In this document: piece after piece, positions 16,295 to 24,330 of the stretch | Position numbering within the stretch: the first letter of the stretch is position 1 | Layout of the letters: each line of letters begins with the position of its first letter | Assembly: GCA_022486935.1 (NCBI GenBank) | Contig: JAKVJO010000004.1 | Coordinates: 1 to 54,495, forward strand | Length of the DNA stretch: 54,495 nucleotides | Direction of reading: 5' to 3' | Origin: Solobacterium sp. | GTDB lineage: Bacteria; Bacillota_I; Bacilli_A; Erysipelotrichales; Erysipelotrichaceae | The notes under the pieces: generated by a model | Database searches by the model: none | What the model saw: only the letters and a program-made list of their open reading frames with translations | Told to the model about the DNA's origin: nothing | Made by a program: the position numbers and the translations under genes

Positions 16295-17509
16295 ATGAAG
16301 TACGATTTCACGTCAATTATGGACCGCCACGGAAAAGATGCTATTGCAGTTGATGGACTGGGCGCCATGCCTGGCTTCACACCGGACAAACCGAAGGAAG
16401 GATTTGATGCAATTCCGATGTGGGTTGCAGATATGAATTTCCCTTGCTGCCCGACTATTCAGGAAGAAGTTATCAAGAGAACCCAGCATCCTGCATTCGG
16501 CTATTTCTTCCCTACAGATGAGTATTTCGATTCCATTATCAAATGGCATGAGACACGTAATGGTGTTAAGGGACTGACAAAGGAATGCATCGGTTACGAG
16601 AACGGCGTTCTGGGCGGAGTGATTTCTGCACTGTCCTCATTTGCTAAGCCAGGCGACAAGGTACTGCTCCACAGCCCAACATACATTGGCTTCACCAATG
16701 CAGTTGAGAACTATGGTTTCCGTATTGTTCATACTCCGCTGAAGAAGGACGAAAATGGAATCTGGCGTATGGATTATGAAGACATGGATAAGAAACTCAA
16801 GGAAAACAATATCCATGTTGCAATCTTCTGCTCTCCTCACAATCCGTGCGGACGTGTCTGGGAACGTGAAGAAATTGAAAAGGCAATGGAAGTCTACAAG
16901 GCTAATGATGTTGTAGTTATTTCCGATGAGATCTGGTCTGACATCATTCTCGAAGGACACAAGCATATTCCTACGCAGTCTGTATCTGAAGATGCACGCA
17001 ATCGTACAATTGCTTTCTATGCTCCTTCCAAGACATTCAACCTTGCTGGACTGGTTGGCAGCTATCACATTATCTATAACAAGTATCTGCGCGACAGAGA
17101 ACTGGCTACTGCATCCAAGAGTGATTACAATGCAATGAATGTCCTTTCCATGCATGCACTGATTGGCGCATACAAGCCGGAAGGATATGAATGGGTTGAA
17201 GAACTCCGCCAGACGATTACCGGAAACGTTGACTATGCCTGCGATTACATTGAAAAGCACTTCAAGGGCGTAACTGTTTCCAAGCCTCAGGGAACGTACA
17301 TGCTGTTTATTGACTGCGAAGGCTGGTGCAAAGATCATAATACTTCTATCGCAGACCTTGAAAAGGCAGGAACAGATGTTGGCGTAGCTTGGCAGGATGG
17401 ACGTATGTTCCACGGTGCATATTCGATTCGTTTGAATCTTGCACTTCCGCTGAGCCGTGTTCAGGAAGCATTCGATCGTCTTGATAAGTACGTATTCAAC
17501 GCTAAATAA
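16295..17509 (+). CDS. PLP-dependent C-S lyase (PatB/MalY-type cystathionine beta-lyase)
   Basis: The product of 404 residues is a fold-type I PLP enzyme of the PatB/MalY branch. Recognisable segments are PMWVADMNFP near the N terminus, SPHNPCGRVWERE, SDEIWSDIIL, and the PLP lysine Lys246 in APSKTFNLAGL, followed by C-terminal SIRLNLALPLSRVQEAFDRL. These enzymes cleave cystathionine or cysteine conjugates to a thiol, ammonia and pyruvate through 2-aminoacrylate. A neighbouring RidA would clear that intermediate. It has a GGAAGG-type ribosome site. Substrate not certain. Confidence 0.9.
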   Translation: MKYDFTSIMDRHGKDAIAVDGLGAMPGFTPDKPKEGFDAIPMWVADMNFPCCPTIQEEVIKRTQHPAFGYFFPTDEYFDSIIKWHETRNGVKGLTKECIGYENGVLGGVISALSSFAKPGDKVLLHSPTYIGFTNAVENYGFRIVHTPLKKDENGIWRMDYEDMDKKLKENNIHVAIFCSPHNPCGRVWEREEIEKAMEVYKANDVVVISDEIWSDIILEGHKHIPTQSVSEDARNRTIAFYAPSKTFNLAGLVGSYHIIYNKYLRDRELATASKSDYNAMNVLSMHALIGAYKPEGYEWVEELRQTITGNVDYACDYIEKHFKGVTVSKPQGTYMLFIDCEGWCKDHNTSIADLEKAGTDVGVAWQDGRMFHGAYSIRLNLALPLSRVQEAFDRLDKYVFNAK

Positions 17510-17523
17510 AAAGAGGGTATAAA

Positions 17524-18066
17524 ATGACTAAACTTACTGTTGGTGCTCAGATTCCCGATTTTCACTTCGATACACCGTTTGAGAAGGACCTGGACTATGC
17601 TCAGGTCACTTCCCAGACGAAGAGAACTGCTTTAGTATTCCTGCGCTATTATGGATGCACACTCTGTCAGCTGGACATCCATGATTTTGCGGAATCCTAC
17701 AGCAAGATCAAAGATGCCGGGGCTCAGCTGCTGATTGTGCTGCAGAGCGAAGCAGAAGGAATTGCAGAGCAGTTAAAGACTCCAGATGCACTGCCGTTCC
17801 GTATTATCTGCGACCCGACAAAATCACTGTATGAAGAATTTGAGATTGCGCCAGCCAAGAGTAAGTTGGGCATGGCAGGACTTCATACAATGGCAAAGAT
17901 TGAACGCGCTAAAAAAGGTGGATATGTCCACGGCAAGTATGAAGGTGATGAACTGCAGCTTCCTGCTGCATTCATTACAGATGAAAAAGGCACTGTCATC
18001 TATGCGCATTATGCTAAATCAGTAGATGATGTACCGGATACGGATGAACTGATCAAACAGTTCTGA
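17524..18066 (+). CDS. AhpC/TSA-type redoxin
   Basis: The product of 180 residues has a thioredoxin fold with LVFLRYYGCTLCQLDIHDF, a CxxC pair at Cys45 and Cys48 in the position of the peroxidatic Cys. It ends with an AAFITDEKGTVIYAHYAK strand typical of AhpC/TSA proteins. It most resembles the PRXL2/AhpC-like 'redoxin' group. Its likely role is peroxide or disulfide reduction. As the last gene of the ridA operon, it may protect against thiols or persulfides released by the C-S lyase. A strong hairpin follows. Confidence 0.85.
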   Translation: MTKLTVGAQIPDFHFDTPFEKDLDYAQVTSQTKRTALVFLRYYGCTLCQLDIHDFAESYSKIKDAGAQLLIVLQSEAEGIAEQLKTPDALPFRIICDPTKSLYEEFEIAPAKSKLGMAGLHTMAKIERAKKGGYVHGKYEGDELQLPAAFITDEKGTVIYAHYAKSVDDVPDTDELIKQF

Positions 18067-18074
18067 AGCAAATT

Positions 18075-18127
18075 AAAGAATGTGCCTGCCTGAATCTCCT
18101 CTAAGACATCAGGGCGGTACATTCTTT
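18075..18127. terminator. Bidirectional terminator between the ridA operon and hxlR
   Basis: AAAGAATGT pairs with ACATTCTTT, with inner pairing GCCTGA/TCAGGGC. T-rich flanks occur on both sides. Confidence 0.65.
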
Positions 18128-18155
18128 ATTACTTTCAATGCTTTGCTACAGATGA

Positions 18156-18491
18156 TCACTCAGGGAAACTGTATTGCTTTGAAAGAAAATGATTGCCCCA
18201 GTCAATCATGGCCATAAATACCTTTTCCAAACTCATACCGGCTTCGGTCAATTCGTATTCAACTCTGGCAGGTACTTCTGCATAAACGGTACGTGTGATC
18301 AGCCCGTCAGCTTCCATCTCCTTCAGTGCTTCTGTCAGTACCTTTGCACTGATCCCGGGAATGCCGGTCTCAATTTCTCCGAATCTTCTGATTCCTTTGA
18401 AATAGAGCTCGCGGTAAATAAGCCATTTCCATTTTCCGCCAATAATATTCAAAGTTGCTTTTACTGGACACGGGCAGGAATAATCAAGCAT
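18156..18491 (-). CDS. HxlR family regulator
   Basis: The product of 111 residues is a typical HxlR winged-helix protein: MLDYSCPCPVKATLNIIGGKWKWLIYREL, then RRFGEIETGIPGISAKVLTEALKEMEADGLITR and the wing VPARVEYELTEAG. The N-terminal Cys residues may sense thiol stress, as in other HxlR proteins (inference). ATG at 18491 has AAGGAG six bases upstream and is chosen over an upstream ATG. It is divergent from a GNAT and flavodoxin-ferredoxin gene pair, with palindromes in between. Confidence 0.9.
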   Translation of the reverse strand: MLDYSCPCPVKATLNIIGGKWKWLIYRELYFKGIRRFGEIETGIPGISAKVLTEALKEMEADGLITRTVYAEVPARVEYELTEAGMSLEKVFMAMIDWGNHFLSKQYSFPE

Positions 18492-18505
18492 GTTCTTCTC
18501 CTTAC

Positions 18506-18525
18506 TTACCAAAAGGTAATTGGTA
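18506..18525. promoter_or_regulatory. Probable HxlR operator
   Basis: TTACC-AAAA-GGTAA is a perfect palindrome. It overlaps a second one, TACCAA...TTGGTA. Both lie just upstream of the hxlR start and in the divergent promoter region. Confidence 0.6.
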
Positions 18526-18604
18526 TACAAATATGTGCATACTTGCAATAAGTAACTATATCTATATTATATAGTAAGAACGTCAAAACCGAAAAGGAGA
18601 TTGC

Positions 18605-19177
18605 ATGCCAGATCACATTTATATCAAGGATGAAACTGCCAAGGGATCACTGATATGTAAAGATCTATGCAACGAACTGATGCAATACCAGGCATCTAAA
18701 GCCAAGACAGTATTCTACAAAATGTTTCTCAGTGGAATGAAGTATGAGAACAGATTGAAACCGAGTTTTGAGTCTGCTGAGGATAAGCAATTGCTTGTTA
18801 CTTATGATGGCGATGCGCCAATTGGCTATGTATTTTCGTCAGTGGAGACAGTCACTGAAGAAAAGAAAAATCAAAGACCGCCTTTTGCAAATAAAAAGAT
18901 GAAGGGATTCTATCCGGACTGGCTTACGATACCGACGAAAATTGCGGATCTTGGAAATCTGTATATCAAGCCGGAATATCGTGGGCAGGGTTTGGGAAAA
19001 GAACTGATGAATCAGGCGATGGATTGGCTAAGGCAAACACAGGATACTCCATATCTGTTTGTGTATGTATCAAACGGAAATGATGTCAGCAAGTTCTACG
19101 AGTCCTATGGTTTCAAATACAGCCATGATGTATTTGGCGGATTGATTACAGCATATATTCAGGATCATCAAAATTGA
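18605..19177 (+). CDS. GNAT family N-acetyltransferase
   Basis: The product of 190 residues contains the GNAT acetyl-CoA site: LGNLYIKPEYRGQGLGKELMNQAMDWL (motif A, R/Q-x-x-G-x-G), preceded by a beta-strand, and ending with a KFYESYGFK motif B region. The N-terminal 60 residues are family specific. It acetylates an unknown amine or amino acid. AAGGAG precedes the start. It is followed after 13 bases by an EFR1-type gene and is probably repressed by the divergent HxlR protein. Confidence 0.88.
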   Translation: MPDHIYIKDETAKGSLICKDLCNELMQYQASKAKTVFYKMFLSGMKYENRLKPSFESAEDKQLLVTYDGDAPIGYVFSSVETVTEEKKNQRPPFANKKMKGFYPDWLTIPTKIADLGNLYIKPEYRGQGLGKELMNQAMDWLRQTQDTPYLFVYVSNGNDVSKFYESYGFKYSHDVFGGLITAYIQDHQN

Positions 19178-19190
19178 GGAGGAGATAAAG

Positions 19191-19955
19191 ATGAATCTTT
19201 ACGAAATTACATTCAGTCCAACAGGCGGCACAAAGAAAGCTGCAGATGTGATTACAGAGGGCTTTGATCAGAAGGCTGCCCAGATTGACCTGACAGATCC
19301 GGATCACGCCTATGAGCAGGATCAGATTGCATCTGAGGATGTCTGCGTTGTTGCAGTGCCTTCCTATGGCGGAAGAATTCCGGCATTGTGTGCGGAACGC
19401 CTGATGAACCTGAAAGGCAATGGCGCTTATGCAATTGCCATGGCAGTGTACGGAAACAGAGAGCAGGAAGATACACTGCTGGAACTGAAAGATATTCTGA
19501 GCGCAGATGGATTCACAGTCATTGCTGGTATTGCCGCAGTTGCTGAACATTCCATTGTCCGTAAGTATGGCAAAGGAAGACCGGATGCACAGGACCATGC
19601 ACAGCTGATCAGTTTCACTGCAAAGATTCTGGAGAAGCTGCACAGTGGCAGTATTACAGAAGCTGAAACGATTCCCGGCAATCACCCATATCGTAAGATC
19701 GGTGATTTCAAGGCAATGAGGCCTAAGGCAACAGACAAGTGCATCAAGTGCGGAATCTGTGCTTCGCAGTGTCCTGTAAAGGCAATTCCTGCAGATGATC
19801 CGACTGTGACAGGTGATGCCTGCATTTCCTGTATGAGATGCATCTCAGTGTGCCCGGAACATGCAAGAGGACTGAATCCAGTACTGCTGAAGGGTGTTGA
19901 ACTGAAACTGAGTTCTGTCTGCTCTGAACGCAAGGATAATCAACTGTATCTGTAA
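19191..19955 (+). CDS. EFR1-type flavodoxin-ferredoxin fusion
   Basis: The product of 254 residues has an N-terminal flavodoxin-like domain with phosphate loop FSPTGGTKKAAD and PSYGGRIP. It is followed by a bacterial ferredoxin domain with two [4Fe-4S] sites: Cys184, 187, 190, 194 and Cys211, 214, 217, 221. This is the EFR1 family. It would pass electrons between pyridine-nucleotide or ferredoxin donors and an unknown acceptor in an anaerobe. The HxlR regulator next door and acetyltransferase partner suggest a detoxification or redox-stress role (inference). Confidence 0.9.
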   Translation: MNLYEITFSPTGGTKKAADVITEGFDQKAAQIDLTDPDHAYEQDQIASEDVCVVAVPSYGGRIPALCAERLMNLKGNGAYAIAMAVYGNREQEDTLLELKDILSADGFTVIAGIAAVAEHSIVRKYGKGRPDAQDHAQLISFTAKILEKLHSGSITEAETIPGNHPYRKIGDFKAMRPKATDKCIKCGICASQCPVKAIPADDPTVTGDACISCMRCISVCPEHARGLNPVLLKGVELKLSSVCSERKDNQLYL

Positions 19956-19959
19956 GAAA

Positions 19960-20007
19960 AAGACTTCCTGTGGAATGCATTATGATATGCGCTTCCCGGG
20001 AAGTCTT
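19960..20007. terminator. Bidirectional terminator between convergent genes
   Basis: AAGACTTCC and GGAAGTCTT pair across a long loop. On the minus strand the stem is followed by TTTTTCTT; on the plus side by a weaker CATTCATT. Confidence 0.65.
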
Positions 20008-20013
20008 CATTCA

Positions 20014-20304
20014 TTAAGCAACTGCGTAGATTTTGACTTCAGGATCTTTTTCCCATAAAGGCTGCAGACCGACGAATACATCATTCTTGAAAAGATCGCT
20101 GTTCAGATATGCATTTGCGTGTTCGACACTGTCAAATCCATGCAGTACCTGTACATCTTCATTTCTGATCAGAAGATTCTTGGTGAGTGCTCCTTCAATG
20201 GTGTCGAGAAACGGCTGACGATAATCATTGTAGACTTTGGCGGCTGCCGGACGGTTTGAATCATTGATGACCATGGTGATCTGAAGATAAGCTTTGACAT
20301 TCAT
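20014..20304 (-). CDS. Small ABM-fold-like (putative quinol monooxygenase/DUF) protein
   Basis: The product of 96 residues has the size and pattern of dimeric alpha/beta-barrel proteins: an N-terminal strand (KAYLQITMVI), a helix with KVYNDYRQPFLDTIEGALTKNLLIRNEDVQVLHGFDS, and a C-terminal strand KIYAV. Many such proteins are annotated as antibiotic-biosynthesis monooxygenase-like. The assignment is tentative. A GGGGAGG ribosome site precedes it. It is divergent from an hxlR gene with a strong inverted repeat in between and is likely a target of that regulator. Confidence 0.6.
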   Translation of the reverse strand: MNVKAYLQITMVINDSNRPAAAKVYNDYRQPFLDTIEGALTKNLLIRNEDVQVLHGFDSVEHANAYLNSDLFKNDVFVGLQPLWEKDPEVKIYAVA

Positions 20305-20385
20305 GTGTATTGCCTCCCCGCTTGTTCAGCGTAACTACAGTCTGGCAGGAAGACTTCTGAGTTGAAAGATATCAATAAATTCATG

Positions 20386-20411
20386 AGTCACTATAGAATT
20401 TCATAGTAACT
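20386..20411. promoter_or_regulatory. Probable HxlR operator (second hxlR locus)
   Basis: AGTcACTAT-agaatttc-ATAGTaACT is a near-perfect inverted repeat. It abuts the -35 box of hxlR. Confidence 0.65.
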
Positions 20412-20439
20412 TGAAACAGACGAGTGTGATCTTTACTAT
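20411..20439 (+). promoter_or_regulatory. Promoter of second hxlR and the DUF401 gene
   Basis: TTGAAA and TACTAT are separated by 17 bases. The -35 overlaps the right end of the inverted repeat at 20386-20411. Confidence 0.7.
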
Positions 20440-20466
20440 GATGCTGTAAGTGCAGGAGGTGTGTGT

Positions 20467-20850
20467 ATGTATCAGCCAAAGATGGAAAAAGATATCAGAT
20501 GTCCGCTGGAATATGGACTGGAGCTGTTCGGCGGAAAATGGAAGTCCAGAGTGATCTGTGTGCTTTCTGAAAAGAAGGTGCTCAGATACAGCTTATTGCG
20601 TAAAGAAATGACCAATATCACGGATGCAGTACTGGCATCGACACTGAAAGAACTGATCGCAGACGATATCATCCAGAGACAGCAATATGACGAAATACCG
20701 CCCAGAGTGGAATATTCACTGACTGCCAAGGGAAAGTCAGTGGTGCCGATTCTCAGAAGTATCTGCCACTGGTCCGGCGCATATCATAAAGAAGATACGA
20801 AGAATACACTTCTGCAGTGTCAGAAGTGCGATTATCAGGACAGCAAATAA
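20467..20850 (+). CDS. HxlR family regulator (second)
   Basis: The product of 127 residues has the HxlR core: IRCPLEYGLELFGGKWKSRVICVLSE, then YSLLRKEMTNITDAVLASTLKELIADDIIQR and wing IPPRVEYSLTAKG. It has a C-terminal CQKC pair, possibly metal- or thiol-reactive. ATG 20467 has AGGAGG seven bases upstream, better than GTG 20461. It probably autoregulates and controls the divergent ABM-like gene and the DUF401 transporter 24 bases downstream. Confidence 0.9.
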   Translation: MYQPKMEKDIRCPLEYGLELFGGKWKSRVICVLSEKKVLRYSLLRKEMTNITDAVLASTLKELIADDIIQRQQYDEIPPRVEYSLTAKGKSVVPILRSICHWSGAYHKEDTKNTLLQCQKCDYQDSK

Positions 20851-20874
20851 CATATCTGAAAAGGGGACGGAATT

Positions 20875-22107
20875 ATGAACGCTGTAACAATTGCCATACT
20901 CAAACTGCTGGCAGTATTTGCCATTATCATATTTGTCATGTGGCGGAAGAAGCCGCTGCTGTATGCCATCATCGCCGCAACAATCGGAACAGTGCTGCTG
21001 TATCAGCTGCCGCTGAAGGATACTGCTGAGGCAGTATGGAAGGGCGCGACCAGCTGGAGCACCATTCAGACACTGCTGGTATTCTACTGCATCACATTTC
21101 TGCAGCGGATGCTGGAGAAGCGCGGCAACCTGCGCAGTTCACAGACTGCTTTGAATGGACTGTTCAATAACCGGAGAATCAACGCATCGCTGGCTCCGTT
21201 TCTGCTTGGCTGTCTGCCTGCCGCCAGTACAGTATTGATCTGCGGACCGATTGTCAGGGACAGCGTCGGAGACTATCTTGAAACAGATGAGAAGGCTGCT
21301 GTCACTTCCTATTTCCGTCATATCTCGGAATGTTTCCTGCCGACCTATACCACGATCTTCATTGCCATTGGATTAACCAATGGCGCAGTCAGTGTCAGCG
21401 GGTTTCTGCTTGGCATGATTCCGATGGTCATTGCCCTGTTTGCGACAGGCTACATTGTTTATCTGCGCAAAGTACCAAAGGATACCGGAATGAAAGCAGA
21501 GTATTCCAAAGGCTATTACTGCAAACTTCTGGTACAAAGCATCTGGACCATTGCTCTGGCAATCATCTTGATCCTGGCGTTCAATCTGCCGGTATATATT
21601 GCAGTGCTGATCTGCATTATCGCAGACATCTTTGTGAATCACTTCAGCCTCAGTGAATTGAAGCCGTTTGTCAAAACAGCCTTTGAGGGAAGATTAATGC
21701 TCAGCACCTGGATGATCATGATCTTCAAAGAAGTGCTCTCAGCAACAGGTGTCATCAGTATCCTTCCGCAGTTCTTCCAGACCATTGCGATTCCCACCTT
21801 CCTTGTCTATGCACTGATCTTCCTGTTTGGAACGATTGTGGCAGGCAGCCAGGCAATGGTAGTACTGTGTATGCCAATGGCTATGGCTTCTGTTGCCTAT
21901 GAACATTCACTGCCGCTGTTTATCCTGCTGATGTGCATGAACTATGTGGCAATGCAGGTATCACCGGTTCATATCTGTCTGACCATGTGCGCAGAAGACT
22001 ACAAGATTCCGCTGAGTTCATTGATTGCCAAGACCATACCGATGGTACTGATCTTTATTGCATTGGCATTTGGGTATTATTTCCTGCTGACTGCATTTGG
22101 ATTCTGA
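20875..22107 (+). CDS. DUF401-type integral membrane transporter
   Basis: The product of 410 residues is highly hydrophobic with about 10 membrane segments. It has the DUF401 segment pattern: FLQRMLEKRGNLRSSQTALNGLFNNRRINASLAPFLLGCLPAASTVLICGPIV near the N terminus and, near the C terminus, FGTIVAGSQAMVVLCMP and MQVSPVHICL. DUF401 members are related to citrate/gluconate type (ion transporter superfamily) permeases, but the substrate is unknown. It is co-transcribed with hxlR (24-base gap) and carries a good ribosome site (AAGGGG). Confidence 0.75.
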   Translation: MNAVTIAILKLLAVFAIIIFVMWRKKPLLYAIIAATIGTVLLYQLPLKDTAEAVWKGATSWSTIQTLLVFYCITFLQRMLEKRGNLRSSQTALNGLFNNRRINASLAPFLLGCLPAASTVLICGPIVRDSVGDYLETDEKAAVTSYFRHISECFLPTYTTIFIAIGLTNGAVSVSGFLLGMIPMVIALFATGYIVYLRKVPKDTGMKAEYSKGYYCKLLVQSIWTIALAIILILAFNLPVYIAVLICIIADIFVNHFSLSELKPFVKTAFEGRLMLSTWMIMIFKEVLSATGVISILPQFFQTIAIPTFLVYALIFLFGTIVAGSQAMVVLCMPMAMASVAYEHSLPLFILLMCMNYVAMQVSPVHICLTMCAEDYKIPLSSLIAKTIPMVLIFIALAFGYYFLLTAFGF

Positions 22108-22203
22108 TCGGTGCAATGACACATTAATGAAAATGTAAGAAGCATAGTTGCCGATAGCGTGTAAAATGTACGTGACTCAGAGTTCAAAGCAGTGGGGGAC
22201 GGC

Positions 22204-23793
22204 ATGGAAGAACGCGCAACTGGCACATCCGCAGCGACCAGAATCAACAAGAATCTGCCTGGATCATTATTGAAGTGGAGTTTCATCTCATCGTTGATAT
22301 GGATGCTTCTGGGACATGGATATTTCTTTTTCTCAGATGCATTTTCTTTTGACTCTCTGCAGACCGTGGCACAGGATGATACTTCCTGGAAGTTATCTCT
22401 TGGCCGATTTGCCCAGCCGATTTATAAAGGCCTGATACGTGGGAACATCTCTTCTCCATGGCTGATCGGGATCTGTTCGATCTTCTTTCTGGCACTGACC
22501 GTATATCTTCTGGCAAAACTGTTCAAACTGAATAACTGGCAGTCTGTGTTTGCGGTATCCGGCGTGCTTGGTGTCAATCTGACAATGATCATTACAGTTG
22601 CCTCTTATGTACATGAAACAGATATATTCATGCTGGCACTGCTGCTGATGACTGCTGCAGTCTATCTCTGGCATAAGACAGCCAGAACAAAACTGCAGAT
22701 CTTTTATCTGATGCTTGGTGCACTGTGCATTTCGTTTTCCCTTGGTCTGTATCAGGCATATATCCCAGTCGGTGTGACACTGGTGATCCTGGCGTTGATC
22801 TATGACTGCTTTGATGATTCTGTGAAATCAAAACAGACAATTGCAAGAATCCTCAAGGCAGTTGCCATGTTTGCACTTGGCTGTATTCTCTACTATATCT
22901 TTCTGCAGATTTCCCTGGCAGTATCAGGCAAGGCAATCTCTACGGATATTAACGGTCTGAGCAATCTGTTCGATTTCTCCGGCACTTCACTGTTCAGCAT
23001 GATTGTTCAAAGCTATCAGGATGTATTCAGTTTCTTCTTTATCCATACATCTTCATACAGCCCGCTGTTTGTTGTGATCGGCAACTGGATTCTTCTGGCA
23101 GTGATACTTGGCGGTACGGTGCTGCTGACATACAGACGCCGGGAAAAGATGGTGCGTGCACTGATCCTGATTTTCCTGCTGCCGCTTGCCATGTCGCTCA
23201 TCCGTCTGTTCAATCCCGGTGAGTTTTATGAACTGATGATGCATGCATACTTCCTGTATTATGTGCTGGCGGTTGTAATCATCGAGGCGGTTGTGCGCAG
23301 AGTCAGAAAGACCAATGGGATCAAGTGGACACAGATGGCAACAGTTGGCCTGGTATTCTGCATTACCTTCTGCAGCGTGCGCTTTGCCAATCAGGCGTAT
23401 CTCAAGAAAGATCTGGAATCCAAAGCATTCCAGTCCTATATGACTGAAGTATTTACAATGATGGACAGCGTAGATGGCTATGAGCCGGGCGTGACACAGG
23501 TGCTGTTTCTGACCCAGCCTTCCATGCAGTCAATCGGCTATGCATTTGATGACGGCAAGTTTGATGAGTTCAATGGTTTGAGCAACAGCAGTTTCTATGC
23601 GACCAAGTGGCGCTTCCAGTGGTATCTGCAGTTCATCATGCAGAGACCGGTCTCACTGTTTGAAGACACGGAAGCAATCGAGCGCTTCAAGGCGATTGAT
23701 ACAGTACAGAATATGCCGACATTCCCGACAAACGGGTGTATGAAGATTGTTGAATATGTGCTGGTTGTCAAACTGAGCGATAATGCCTGGTGA
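22204..23793 (+). CDS. GtrII-like membrane glucosyltransferase
   Basis: The product of 529 residues has about ten membrane segments and an extracellular C-terminal domain of about 130 residues. The N-terminal QDDTSWKLSLGRFAQPIYKGLI stretch holds the acidic pair expected of GT-C type enzymes, and the overall pattern matches the 'glucosyl transferase GtrII' family. That family adds glucosyl groups to cell-surface polysaccharides or teichoic acids using a lipid-linked donor. ATG 22204 lies just after a GGGGGA sequence. It appears to be a single-gene unit, followed by a weak hairpin and the T-box. Confidence 0.75.
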   Translation: MEERATGTSAATRINKNLPGSLLKWSFISSLIWMLLGHGYFFFSDAFSFDSLQTVAQDDTSWKLSLGRFAQPIYKGLIRGNISSPWLIGICSIFFLALTVYLLAKLFKLNNWQSVFAVSGVLGVNLTMIITVASYVHETDIFMLALLLMTAAVYLWHKTARTKLQIFYLMLGALCISFSLGLYQAYIPVGVTLVILALIYDCFDDSVKSKQTIARILKAVAMFALGCILYYIFLQISLAVSGKAISTDINGLSNLFDFSGTSLFSMIVQSYQDVFSFFFIHTSSYSPLFVVIGNWILLAVILGGTVLLTYRRREKMVRALILIFLLPLAMSLIRLFNPGEFYELMMHAYFLYYVLAVVIIEAVVRRVRKTNGIKWTQMATVGLVFCITFCSVRFANQAYLKKDLESKAFQSYMTEVFTMMDSVDGYEPGVTQVLFLTQPSMQSIGYAFDDGKFDEFNGLSNSSFYATKWRFQWYLQFIMQRPVSLFEDTEAIERFKAIDTVQNMPTFPTNGCMKIVEYVLVVKLSDNAW

Positions 23794-23863
23794 TATCAGT
23801 ATTAATAAACAAAAAATCGGCAAGGTAAAAGATGAAACGGTATCAAGTATTTGGACCTCAGAT

Positions 23864-23893
23864 CTGAAGGAACATTGATCCTTCGGGTTTGAA
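23864..23893 (+). terminator. Weak terminator or hairpin after the GtrII gene
   Basis: CTGAAGGA pairs with TCCTTCGG around ACATTGA. The following tract is interrupted (GTTTGAAAA). Confidence 0.4.
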
Positions 23894-23933
23894 AATTTTG
23901 AAAATATTTTCAGAAATAAAATTGAAAAAGTTG

Positions 23934-23967
23934 TTGACATTGAACCTTGTTGACACTAAGATAATAT
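23934..23967 (+). promoter_or_regulatory. Promoter of the T-box transcript
   Basis: TTGACA with TAAGAT at 17 bases, or TTGAAC with TAATAT at 16, both give a start near 23970. The nine-base sequence TTGTTGACA occurs twice here (23931 and 23947), which may mark a protein site. Confidence 0.6.
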
Positions 23968-23968
23968 C

Positions 23969-24211
23969 AACTTCGAAGAACAAAAGAGTATTCGAGTTGG
24001 TCCATCAGCGAGCTGGAACAGAGTGGAAGTCCAGCGGCAACCAGATCGAAGAACCGCATTTGGGAGAAGTTCATCTGAACACATCAGTAGGATGAAACGA
24101 ACATTCCGGCGTTAACGGATAGAGGTGGCTGAAGAAATTATTCAGCAACCAGGGTGGTACCGCGATGATGAGTCGTCTCTGGAAAATGAAATAACTGGAG
24201 ACGGCTTTTTT
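23969..24211 (+). promoter_or_regulatory. T-box leader, probably arginine-specific
   Basis: The consensus T-box AGGGTGGTACCGCG lies at 24151-24164. A terminator, AGTCGTCTC with GAGACGGCT, follows at 24171-24206, then TTTTT. Stem I is visible: base helix AACTTC/GAAGTT, then CAAA/TTTG, then the specifier loop with AGAGTA on one side and GAACCGCA on the other, then TTCGA/TCGAA. By comparison with known T-boxes (GAAC-codon-A) the specifier is CGC (24055-24057), an arginine codon. Uncharged tRNA-Arg would switch on the ABC transporter below. If the register is off by one, CCG (proline) would be read. Confidence 0.9.
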
Positions 24212-24236
24212 GTACATCAATTGAGGAGGCGATGCG

Positions 24237-24311
24237 ATGATGGAAACCGATCGACGACAGTATCCAGCACAGATTCAAAAAGAGAATCATCCATTGCCTG
24301 AGATAAGGTAA
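24237..24311 (+). CDS. Possible 24-codon leader peptide after the T-box
   Basis: A strong GAGGAGG seven bases before ATG 24237 opens a 24-codon frame that ends 19 bases before the binding-protein gene. The peptide starts MMETDRRQYPAQ and ends LPEIR. It contains three Arg codons. Its ribosome site is stronger than that of the next gene. It may be a second, translational control layer or only a translation enhancer. Confidence 0.4.
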   Translation: MMETDRRQYPAQIQKENHPLPEIR

Positions 24312-24330
24312 AGAAAAGAGGAAAGAAATT

